DNA of 33,142 nt from the NCBI RefSeq assembly GCF_002161675.1, contig NZ_NFIH01000028.1, forward strand, positions 1 to 33,142, read 5' to 3'. This stretch comes from Pseudoflavonifractor sp. An44. Its GTDB lineage: Bacteria > Bacillota > Clostridia > Oscillospirales > Oscillospiraceae. The notes under the pieces were generated by a model. The model made no database searches, was not told where the DNA came from, and was given only the letters and a program-made list of their open reading frames with translations. This document shows, one piece after another, positions 7,122 to 14,218 of the stretch. A program made the position numbers and the translations under genes. Each line of letters starts with the position of its first letter. The first letter of the stretch is position 1.

Positions 7122-8140
7122 CGGATCCACCCGCTTCCCAGCACTTGGTCGCCCTGGTAGAACACCGCCAGCTGGCCCGGCGTGGGGGCCCGGGCGGGGT
7201 GCTTCATGTGGATGTCCACCCGTCCGCCCCCCAGGGGAAGGATGGTGGCGGGGTCCTGACGGCGGGAGTGGCGCAGGCGCACCTCCACCTCTATGGGGGC
7301 GGACAGGGGGTGTTCGCCCAGCCAGTTCAGGGAGTCGGTGTGCACCATAAAGGCGTGGAGCCCCTCCCCATGGGAGAGCACCACCTCATTGGTGTGGGGG
7401 CGGATTTCGGTGACAAACAGCCGCCCGGTGGAGGAGACCCCCAGACCCCGGCGCTGGCCGATGGTGTAGTGGTGGAAGCCCTTGTGGGTGCCCAGGACGT
7501 TGCCGTTGGCGTCCACAAAGTTCCCCGGCGGGGGTGTGCCGCCCCGGGCGTCCAGCCAGGCGGCGTAGTCGTCGTCGGGGATGAAGCAGATCTCCATGGA
7601 GTCGGGGCGGTCGGCGGCGGGCAGCTGCCCGGCCTCCGCCTCCTGGCGGGTCTGCTCCTTGGGGCCGTCCCCCAGAGGGAAGAGAACGTGGGAGAGCATG
7701 TCCCGGGTGAGCCGGGAGAGCATGTAGGACTGGTCGTTGGCGGAATTGCCCCGCAGCAAGATGGGGCCGCCGTCGCACCCGGTGCCGATGCGGGCATAGT
7801 GTCCGGTGGCCACCCAGTTGGCCCCGATTTCCCGGGCAAAGGAGATGAGGGCGGGGAACTTCACCGCCCGGTTGCACACCGCGCAGGGAATGGGGGTGCG
7901 GCCGGACAGGTAGTCGGCGGCAAAGGGGGCGCACACGTGCTCCTCCAGCTCCTGCTGGATGGAGCGCACGGTGAGGGGAATGCCCAATTTGGCAGCGTTG
8001 TCCCGGGCGGACTGTTCGCCTCCCAGCCCGATGTCCAGGTACAGCCCGTGCACCTCATAGCCCTGGCCCAAGAGCCGCTGGGCGGCTACGGCGGAATCCA
8101 CCCCGCCGGAGAGCCCCAAAACCACCTTCTTGTCTGCCAT
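7118..8140 (-). CDS. mnmA: tRNA-specific 2-thiouridylase MnmA (TrmU)
   Basis: 340 residues. It activates uridine-34 of tRNA-Lys/Glu/Gln with ATP and inserts sulfur. The PP-loop SGGVDS is near the N-terminus; the catalytic cysteine pair is Cys89 (in CAVCNRAVKF) and Cys185 (in MEICFIPDDDY), matching the two cysteines of the E. coli enzyme; GTPPPGNFVD and HHYTIGQRRGLGV are family signatures. AGGAGG precedes the ATG. It is first in an mnmA-miaA-hfq run; a tRNA-Glu(UUC), one of its usual substrates, is also encoded in the window. Confidence 0.96.
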   Translation of the reverse strand: MADKKVVLGLSGGVDSAVAAQRLLGQGYEVHGLYLDIGLGGEQSARDNAAKLGIPLTVRSIQQELEEHVCAPFAADYLSGRTPIPCAVCNRAVKFPALISFAREIGANWVATGHYARIGTGCDGGPILLRGNSANDQSYMLSRLTRDMLSHVLFPLGDGPKEQTRQEAEAGQLPAADRPDSMEICFIPDDDYAAWLDARGGTPPPGNFVDANGNVLGTHKGFHHYTIGQRRGLGVSSTGRLFVTEIRPHTNEVVLSHGEGLHAFMVHTDSLNWLGEHPLSAPIEVEVRLRHSRRQDPATILPLGGGRVDIHMKHPARAPTPGQLAVFYQGDQVLGSGWIR

Positions 8141-8175
8141 GTGCTGCGTCCTCCTGTGGAAATGATTTACCGTTT

Positions 8176-8204
8176 AGTATACCAGAAAATTGTGAACGGT
8201 TCAA
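8176..8204 (-). promoter_or_regulatory. Promoter of mnmA-miaA-hfq
   Basis: On the minus strand -35 TTGAAC (8199-8204), 17-bp spacer, -10 TATACT (8176-8181) with an extended-10 TGG just upstream. It lies 36 bp from the mnmA ATG. Confidence 0.8.
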
Positions 8205-8309
8205 CCAAATGAAGCATGAAAAATAGGGGGGAAGGGATGCAAAATCTGGCGGGTTTTGCACCGCCCGGAGGGAGCCATAGGACTCCGCCGCACTCCCTGT
8301 GTTACTGTG

Positions 8310-8389
8310 GTAGGGGCCGTGGCTTGCCCGGCCCGTGGCTACCCTGGCATTGCCTTGGGGGATTCGGGAGGGGCAAGCCCCTCCCCTAC
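8310..8389. repeat. GTAGGGG short palindromic repeat, copy B2
   Basis: An 80-bp unit bounded by GTAGGGG and CCCCTAC; contains the hairpin GGAGGGGCAAGCCCCTCC-type near its right end. It is the inverse of the copy at 17938-18017, with only a few base changes. Confidence 0.85.
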
Positions 8390-8448
8390 CGCAGCGTAGC
8401 AAGATGGTGCAGAAAAAGCATCTGACAACGGGAACGCCGTACTGAAAA

Positions 8449-8497
8449 GGCTCCCTCCGGGAGGGAGCTGTCTGCGAAGCAGACTGAGACAAGGGGT
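8449..8497. repeat. Short two-hairpin intergenic repeat
   Basis: Two back-to-back hairpins: 8449-8468 (GGCTCCCTCC/GGAGGGAGC type) and 8470-8484 (GTCTGC gaa GCAGAC). This pattern is a common intergenic palindrome in Clostridia; a cousin with different stems lies at 9101-9138. Confidence 0.55.
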
Positions 8498-8521
8498 TGT
8501 TCTTCTAAAAGGACTGTTTCC

Positions 8522-9065
8522 GGCTTGCCAGCCTGGCAGGGACGCTCCGCTGGGCCCGATTTCTCCCCGATGAGAAATCGGGGAAAGAATCGCCAAAGGC
8601 GGGGCCTTCCCCCGCCTTGTGGAATCCACCCCGCGGTACTGGGTGTCCTTGCGTCTTTCTCTTTTCAGCCCTGGGCCCGGTGGGGGCACATAGATGGCTT
8701 ACCGTTCTATGGTTTGCACTCACTTCTCTGTTCATGTGTCCTTCTACTGCCAGGGCCTTACCCTGGTGAGCCGCTGTTCCCAGCTATCGAGAGGCCGGCA
8801 TCCGGCGGCGGGAACGCCGCATCCCCAGAGTAGGCCCGGACGTGGAAACCAACCAGCGATAGGGCCAGCTGCCCAGGGTGGCCTGGTGTGGTGGCACAAA
8901 CAGGGGCCACAGCAAGGGTAACGGGCCGAATAGAGACTTGACGCAGTTCCAGCCTGGTACCCCAAGGGAGGTCCTTAGGGGGGAACGCCCTAAGCGGGTT
9001 TTGGTTTCTTTTGCCCGCTCAAAAGAAACCCCCAGCGGGAAGCGTCCCCGCCAGGCTGGCAAGCC
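8522..9065. repeat. Large palindromic intergenic element, copy A2
   Basis: 544 bp, the copy with the clearest ends: 8522-8554 and 9031-9065 are inverted repeats of 33 and 35 bp differing by one base and a 2-bp gap. Left hairpin 8555-8565/8572-8582, loop CCCGAT. Right hairpin 9003-9013/9020-9030, loop CCCGCT, which is exactly complementary to AGCGGG at 8993-8998. No target-site duplication is obvious. No conserved reading frame inside. Confidence 0.88.
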
Positions 9066-9100
9066 TGAAACAAGGGCGGTTAGACGGACACCCTCTCCGC

Positions 9101-9138
9101 CAGCCCTGACGGGCTGCCACCTCTCCCAGAGGGAGAGG
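9101..9138. repeat. Short two-hairpin intergenic repeat
   Basis: CAGCCC tgac GGGCTG (9101-9116) and CCTCTCCC aga GGGAGAGG (9120-9138), the typical paired hairpins of a widespread clostridial intergenic palindrome. Confidence 0.5.
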
Positions 9139-9173
9139 CAAGGCCCCCTTCGTGAAATTTCATAAATTTGGTG

Positions 9174-9202
9174 TGGCACATTGAGGCAGTGTGTGCTATA
9201 CT
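9174..9202 (+). promoter_or_regulatory. Promoter of the mobA-like gene
   Basis: TGGCAC (9174-9179), 17-bp spacer, TATACT (9197-9202) with an extended -10 (TGC). The gene starts 40 bp downstream. Confidence 0.65.
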
Positions 9203-9241
9203 GTCCTTAGTGACTACTCTGGCGACGGGAGGTAAATCCCA

Positions 9242-9817
9242 ATGAAGAAACATGAACTCACCGTTCAGATTATGTTAGGCGGCCCCTCCAAGCGGATGGG
9301 GACGGACAAAGCCCTGGTGACCCTGGGGGGCAAAACCCTGTTGGATCGGGCGGTGGAGACCTGGAACCATTACGGCGCAGGAGTCCAGCTGTCTGTGGGC
9401 GCTCCGGAGCGGAAGGCTCTGGCCCCTGCTGGCACTTTGGCCGTGGCAGATATTTATCCTGACCGGGGCCCTCTGGCCGGACTCCATGCGGGTCTGCGGG
9501 CCTGTACCACCCGCTGGATGCTGCTGGTGGGCGTGAACTTCCCCTTCCTCACCCCGGCCCAGGCCGACACCCTGGTGGATGCCATCGGCGATGCCGATGC
9601 CTGTGTGTACACCATCGACGGGGTGCCTCAGCCCCTGTTTGGCGTGTACCGCAAGCGTTGCATGTCCTTTGCAGAGACCATGATGCTCAACGGCGATTAC
9701 GACATCCGCAATCTGCTCAATTGGGCCAACACCGTGTACATCCCTCTGGAGGACACCGCCCCCTTCCGCAGCGTGGACACCCCCGCCGATTTGGAAGAGG
9801 CCGAAAACCTGATCTGA
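9242..9817 (+). CDS. mobA: MobA-like molybdenum cofactor guanylyltransferase
   Basis: 191 residues, the MobA size. The nucleotide-binding N-terminus is LGGPSKRMGTDKALV (residues 12-26), followed by DIYPDRGPLAGLHAGL and FGVYRKRC. MobA joins GMP to molybdopterin. The metal-binding motif that normally reads D-x-P-F appears as VNFPFL with Asn99 in place of the usual Asp, which in E. coli MobA binds Mg2+. No other molybdenum-cofactor gene is nearby. Either the protein has altered activity or uses another residue, or it has moved to a different nucleotidyltransfer. A GGGAGGT site precedes the ATG; the gene is monocistronic and converges on the MATE gene. Confidence 0.85.
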   Translation: MKKHELTVQIMLGGPSKRMGTDKALVTLGGKTLLDRAVETWNHYGAGVQLSVGAPERKALAPAGTLAVADIYPDRGPLAGLHAGLRACTTRWMLLVGVNFPFLTPAQADTLVDAIGDADACVYTIDGVPQPLFGVYRKRCMSFAETMMLNGDYDIRNLLNWANTVYIPLEDTAPFRSVDTPADLEEAENLI

Positions 9818-9836
9818 ACCACCCTAAAATGAGACA

Positions 9837-9875
9837 AAGCCCCCCCTTCCCAAACCCTTTGGGAAGGGGGGGCTT
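9837..9875. terminator. Shared hairpin between convergent mobA and MATE genes
   Basis: A perfect stem of about 18 bp (9837-9854 with 9858-9875) with a CCC loop. Neither side has a long T run, but the position between convergent stops suggests a bidirectional terminator. Confidence 0.6.
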
Positions 9876-9933
9876 GTACTTGAACAGCTTGTGGAAAACT
9901 TTGTGGAAGTTGTGGAAGCTGTGGAAATTGTCC

Positions 9934-11304
9934 CTATACCGCCCCTGCAAAATTGTGACCATGGGAGAGAGGACGGTACACGGTGCGGTACATGGTGAAG
10001 AAACACAGGAAACCGCAGACGAATTGAGAGACCGCTTCCGCCACAAAAACGCCGTTTACCCCCCACAAAAAGGCCAGAAGCACGGTGAGGGGGGCGTTGA
10101 TCACCGCTTTGCGGAGGATGGAGAAGAAAATGGACTTCTTGGCCTGGCCCAGCCCCACAAAAATGGACTGGCTGGAGATCATCAGGGCCATGAACACGAA
10201 CATGGAGAAGTACACCCGCAGGGCAGGCACACCCGCCTGGAGCATGTCCGGGTTGTTGTTGAAGATGCGGATGAGCAGGCCGGGAATGGTCATGTTCAAC
10301 AGCCAAATGAGGGCCGCATATCCCACCGTCACCCCCACGGCGAAGCGGATGCAGGCGCACACCCGGCGCTTCTCCCCTGCCCCGTAGTTGTACCCCAGCA
10401 CCGGCTGGACGCCGCTGCTGAAGCCCTGAATGAGCATGAAGGTGACCTCTCGCAGGGAGTTGATGATGGTCATGACCCCCACGTACAGGTCGCCGCCGTA
10501 GATGTGCAGCACCTTGTTGCACACAATTTGCACCAGGGAGTTGGTGATGCTGGTGAAGAAGCCGGACAGCCCCAGGGTGATAATACGCCGCAGGTGGTCC
10601 CACCGGGGGCGCAGGTGGCACAGATGCAGGGGAAGCAGCGATTTCTTCCCGGTGAGGAAGCTCAGCACCCACACCGCCGAACAGGCCTGGGCGATGATGG
10701 TGGCGATGGCCGCCCCACGTACCCCCAGGTTCAGCCCGTAGATGAGAATGGGGTCCAGCACCAGATTTACCACCGCCCCCAGCATGACGGTGAGCATTCC
10801 CTTGTTGCCGAAGCCCTGGGAATTGATGAAGGGGTTCATGCCCAGACCCACCATGACAAAGGGGGTGCCCAGCAGGTAGATGAAACTATAGTCCTTGGCG
10901 TAGGGCAACGTGGCGTCGCTGGCCCCGAAGGCCATCAGAATGGGGTCCAAAAAGGGAATGGTCACCAGAGGGATGGCAAACCCAAAGAACAGCAGCAGGG
11001 ACAGGGTGTTGCCCATGACGGCGCTGGCCAGCCCCTCCTCCCCTTTGCCCCGGTAGATGGAGCACAGGGGGCTGCCCCCCATGCCGCCCAGGTTGGCAAA
11101 GGCCAGCACAATGGAGATGAGGGGCAGGGTGAGGCCCATGCCGGTGAGGCTGGTGTGGCCCACCCCGGGGATGTGGCCGATATACATGCGGTCCACCAGG
11201 GAGTAGAGAATATTCACCACCTGGGCCACCGTCATGGGCACGGCGATGGAGAGAATGTTCCGGGCCACAGAGCCCTGGGAAAAGTCGTTTTGTACGGGGG
11301 TCAA
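9934..11304 (-). CDS. MATE-family multidrug/Na+ exporter
   Basis: 456 residues with twelve hydrophobic segments in two homologous halves and the MATE pattern: IAVPMTVAQVVNILYSLVDRMYIGHIPG, then TLPLISIVLAFANLGGMGGSPL, and the repeat-half ITLGLSGFFTSITNSLVQIVCNKVL ... QGFSSGVQPVLGYNYGAGEKRRV. It is closest in pattern to MepA/DinF-like members, which extrude cationic compounds with a Na+ or H+ gradient; the substrate is not predictable. The start is a TTG preceded by GGAGGG at 8 nt; no ATG fits as well. It follows the PBP2 gene by 23 bp and is probably co-transcribed with it. Confidence 0.92.
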   Translation of the reverse strand: MTPVQNDFSQGSVARNILSIAVPMTVAQVVNILYSLVDRMYIGHIPGVGHTSLTGMGLTLPLISIVLAFANLGGMGGSPLCSIYRGKGEEGLASAVMGNTLSLLLFFGFAIPLVTIPFLDPILMAFGASDATLPYAKDYSFIYLLGTPFVMVGLGMNPFINSQGFGNKGMLTVMLGAVVNLVLDPILIYGLNLGVRGAAIATIIAQACSAVWVLSFLTGKKSLLPLHLCHLRPRWDHLRRIITLGLSGFFTSITNSLVQIVCNKVLHIYGGDLYVGVMTIINSLREVTFMLIQGFSSGVQPVLGYNYGAGEKRRVCACIRFAVGVTVGYAALIWLLNMTIPGLLIRIFNNNPDMLQAGVPALRVYFSMFVFMALMISSQSIFVGLGQAKKSIFFSILRKAVINAPLTVLLAFLWGVNGVFVAEAVSQFVCGFLCFFTMYRTVYRPLSHGHNFAGAV

Positions 11305-11327
11305 GACAGGTCCCTCCAGAGGAAAGT

Positions 11328-13442
11328 TTAGTGCAGCAAGGTATTTTCCTGATCGGTGACGCTCAGGTTGTCCTCATTGGAGAAGTACTCCTCCAGCATG
11401 GAGGCCGCCAGAGCCGCCAGATTGCCGCCGGCGGAGCCCTTCTCCGCCACCAGGCACAGGGCCACCTGGGGGTCGTCGTAGGGGGCAAAGCAGACGAAGG
11501 TGGCGGTGGCGTCGCTGCCCGACACCTCGGCGGTACCGGTCTTACAGCCCACGGACACGGGCAGGTCGTCAAAGTACCGGGCCATGGAGGCGGTCTGGGA
11601 CAGGTCGTACATGCCCTGTTTCACGGCTGCCAGGTCCTCGGGGTCAATGTCGATGGTGGAGGCCAGCTTGGGCTCATATTCATACACCACTTGGGAGTAA
11701 TCGCTGGACTTCACCTCTTTCAAAAGGTGGGTCTCGTAGCGGTTGCCCCCGTTGACCAGGGTGGCCACGTAGTTGGCCAGCTGGATGGGGGTGAACTGGT
11801 TGTCGCTCTGGCCGATGGCGGCAGACAGGGTCTGACCGGCGTACCACACGTCCCCCAGCCTCTCGGCGGTCTCCGGCCCGGCCACAGTGCCCTTGGACTC
11901 GGGCAGCTCGATGCCGGTGTACTGGCCCAGGCCGAAGGCGGTGGCGTAATCCACCAGCTTGTCAATGCCCAGGCGGCGGCCCAGGTCGTAGAAGAAGATG
12001 TTACAGGAGTCCTTGATGGCTTCGCTCACCGTCTCGCTGCCGTGGTTCCCTCGGGTGTTGGTGTAAATCCAGCATACGGGCCGATAGTCCGGGTAATAGG
12101 TGTAGATGCCGGAGCAGTAGGTGGTGCTGGACGGAGTGATCAGCCCCTCGGTGAGGCCCCCCACGGCGGTGACCATCTTAAAGATGGAGCCGGGGGCGTA
12201 CACGCCCTGGGTGGCTCGGTTCAGCAGAGGCTTGGCGGGGTCGGTGAGCAGGTCGTTGTAGTCCTCCGTGTAGGTGGACAGGTCGTAGGTGGGATAGGAG
12301 GCCAGGGCCAGCACCCCGCCGCTCATGTCCACCATCACCGCCGCGGCGCCGGCGGGGTCGGACAGCCCGGACACGAAGTCCCCCAGCAGCTGCTCGGTGT
12401 GGGCCTGGAGTTCGCTGTCCAGGGTGAGCACCACATGGTTGCCCGGCTGGGGCTCGGTCTGCCACTGCTGGCTCACCACCGCCCCGTTCTCGTCGGTCTC
12501 CAGCAGCCGGGTGCCGCTGGTGCCGTGGAGGTAGGACTCAAAGGCCAATTCCACCCCGTCCTTGCCCACATAGGCGTTCATGGGGTAGTTCAGGGCCTGG
12601 TAGGTGGGCCACTCCTCGGCGCTGATGAGGCCGATGCGGCCCAGCACATGGGCCGCCGCCTTGGTGTTGTATACCCGGTTGGTGGAGGTGACAATGGACA
12701 CCCCGGGCAGGCCCAGCTCTTTGACCTGGGTGATGAAGGAGATGGACACGTCGGTGGCGAAGGTGTAGGTGTTGTAGGTGATCTGCTCCTGGCGCAGGGC
12801 CACCTCGTAGAGCACCCCCAGCAGCGCTCGCACCTGGGGAGTGAGGGTCTCGGTCTCCACCGAGAAGGTCTCACCCATGGCCTCCATCAGCTCTTGGGCG
12901 GAAATTTGAGCGGTTTCGGCACGTTTCACCCACTTATTTTTCTCCGCCAGCTTGCCCAGCTGGGTGGGCAGAATCTCAAAGGTGCCGTCGTCGTTGTCCG
13001 CCCGATAGGCAAACAGGTTCTCGCCCTTGGTGTAGGTCCAGGGGGCCTCTTTGGAGATGGGCAGGGTGTCGGACCACTCCACCCCCTCCTTCTCACACAG
13101 CTCCAGCAGCTGGGAGATCACCTCGTTGACGTGGTCGCCCATGGAGGCGGTGTCCAGTTCCACGGAGTAGCCCAGGGAGTTGGACACCAGCACCCGGCCG
13201 TAGCGGTCCAGAATCTCTCCACGCACCCCGTCCACCGTCTCGGTCTGGGTGATGTTGTAGTTGGCATTGGCCCGCCACTGGGCCCCGTCCACCACCTGCA
13301 ACTGGTACAGGATGGAGAAGAAGCCCAGGAGGAGACAGCCGAACAAGACCATCAGAAGGGTGGAGCGCACCCGCAGCCGATGACCTTCGTCCTCGGTGTG
13401 GGTGTCTTTGTTGTTGGAGTTAAAGTCAATAAATCTACTCAT
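11328..13442 (-). CDS. mrdA: Penicillin-binding protein 2 (class B transpeptidase, elongation)
   Basis: 704 residues. One N-terminal membrane span (about residues 25-48), a dimerisation/pedestal domain starting VDGVRGEILDRYGRVLVSN, and a transpeptidase domain with the three active-site motifs: GSIFKM (Ser about residue 418), SCN (about 477) and KTGT (about 632). It cross-links peptidoglycan during side-wall growth, working with RodA and the MreBCD complex. The C-terminus has the PBP2-type segment FVCFAPYDDPQVALCLVAEKG. GGAAGGA precedes the ATG. It lies 43 bp after mreD, the standard mreD-mrdA order. Confidence 0.95.
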   Translation of the reverse strand: MSRFIDFNSNNKDTHTEDEGHRLRVRSTLLMVLFGCLLLGFFSILYQLQVVDGAQWRANANYNITQTETVDGVRGEILDRYGRVLVSNSLGYSVELDTASMGDHVNEVISQLLELCEKEGVEWSDTLPISKEAPWTYTKGENLFAYRADNDDGTFEILPTQLGKLAEKNKWVKRAETAQISAQELMEAMGETFSVETETLTPQVRALLGVLYEVALRQEQITYNTYTFATDVSISFITQVKELGLPGVSIVTSTNRVYNTKAAAHVLGRIGLISAEEWPTYQALNYPMNAYVGKDGVELAFESYLHGTSGTRLLETDENGAVVSQQWQTEPQPGNHVVLTLDSELQAHTEQLLGDFVSGLSDPAGAAAVMVDMSGGVLALASYPTYDLSTYTEDYNDLLTDPAKPLLNRATQGVYAPGSIFKMVTAVGGLTEGLITPSSTTYCSGIYTYYPDYRPVCWIYTNTRGNHGSETVSEAIKDSCNIFFYDLGRRLGIDKLVDYATAFGLGQYTGIELPESKGTVAGPETAERLGDVWYAGQTLSAAIGQSDNQFTPIQLANYVATLVNGGNRYETHLLKEVKSSDYSQVVYEYEPKLASTIDIDPEDLAAVKQGMYDLSQTASMARYFDDLPVSVGCKTGTAEVSGSDATATFVCFAPYDDPQVALCLVAEKGSAGGNLAALAASMLEEYFSNEDNLSVTDQENTLLH

Positions 13443-13485
13443 GATAATTCCTTCCGTATCGGAGACAAAAAGCCCTGGTCAAATC

Positions 13486-13989
13486 TTATTCGTGATAGAT
13501 TCGACCGTAGTGGACGCAGCAGAAACGGTTCATGCCATAGATGGGGAACGCACACACCAGGGAGCACAGCCCTTCCCCTGCTGCCAGGGAGAGCAGCACC
13601 CCCAGGGGGGCGGAGGTGGAGGTGGCCACGCCCAGCAGCTGCACCGCCTCCCACACCACCAGCAGCACCACGCAGCAGATCACGTGGCCCCACAGGTCCT
13701 GACGCAGGACGTACTGGCCCAGCAGGCCGGACACCCAGCCCACAAAGGCCAGCAGGGCCACATAGCCCCAGCCGCCGTGGCCCAGGGTGGCCAGCAGCAG
13801 CCCGGAGGCCACCCCGAAGCCGGCCCCGAACTGGCCCCCCTCCAGACAGCCCGCCGCCACGGTGCACACCGGCAGCAGCAGGGGCACAGGGAGCGGGGTG
13901 AGGGGGAACACAAAGTAGTTGAATATGGCGCACAGCACCAAAGTGATGCCGTAGGCCAACAATTTTAAGATGAAATCCCGGCGGGTCAA
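13486..13989 (-). CDS. mreD: Rod-shape-determining membrane protein MreD
   Basis: 167 residues, nearly all hydrophobic, with about five or six spans; the family marker is the G-rich middle (GCLEGGQFGAGFGVASGLLL), typical of MreD 'GA.fGf..GLl.D' segments, though the Asp is missing. Sequence conservation in this family is low, so the call leans on size, topology and position before PBP2. The start is TTG with AAAGGAAGG 7 nt upstream. mreB and mreC are not here; miaB lies upstream, so the mre cluster is split. Confidence 0.8.
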   Translation of the reverse strand: MTRRDFILKLLAYGITLVLCAIFNYFVFPLTPLPVPLLLPVCTVAAGCLEGGQFGAGFGVASGLLLATLGHGGWGYVALLAFVGWVSGLLGQYVLRQDLWGHVICCVVLLVVWEAVQLLGVATSTSAPLGVLLSLAAGEGLCSLVCAFPIYGMNRFCCVHYGRIYHE

Positions 13990-14008
13990 AACGGCACCTT
14001 CCTTTCAG

Positions 14009-14218
14009 GAACGAAGAATGAATAGTGAATAATGAATAATGCAAATATCGAGCACTTGTGCGGCCTTCTAAACCTGCAAGGGCTTTCGGTAGAGCTCGTA
14101 GGGGCGGATGCTATCTGCCCCTACGTCTGGACGCTGCTAGGCCCCCACTCCAATTTAAATCCGTGCCGCTTGCGGCACACCACAATTATTCATTCTTCAT
14201 TTTTCATTATTCATTCAC
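14009..14218. repeat. AT-rich inverted-repeat insertion between miaB and mreD
   Basis: About 200 bp bounded by imperfect inverted repeats built from GAATGAATAATGAA-like units (14015-14042 and 14185-14217). The middle holds a 27-bp palindrome, GTAGGGGCGG...CTGCCCCTAC (14098-14124), which matches the ends of the B repeats. The AT-rich unit recurs at 17874-17900 next to a B repeat. It looks like a small non-autonomous insertion. Confidence 0.6.

Noticed and set aside
8522-9065. IS200/IS605-type ends as the explanation of the palindromic elements
   Set aside because: Those elements lack terminal inverted repeats; here both ends carry inverted repeats and mirror hairpins, and no TnpA-like frame exists.
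9658-11331. Long plus-strand frame across the MATE gene (and a similar one at 11331-13901 across PBP2)
   Set aside because: Both are antisense shadows rich in H, G and Q with no recognisable domain, opposite genes with full family motifs.
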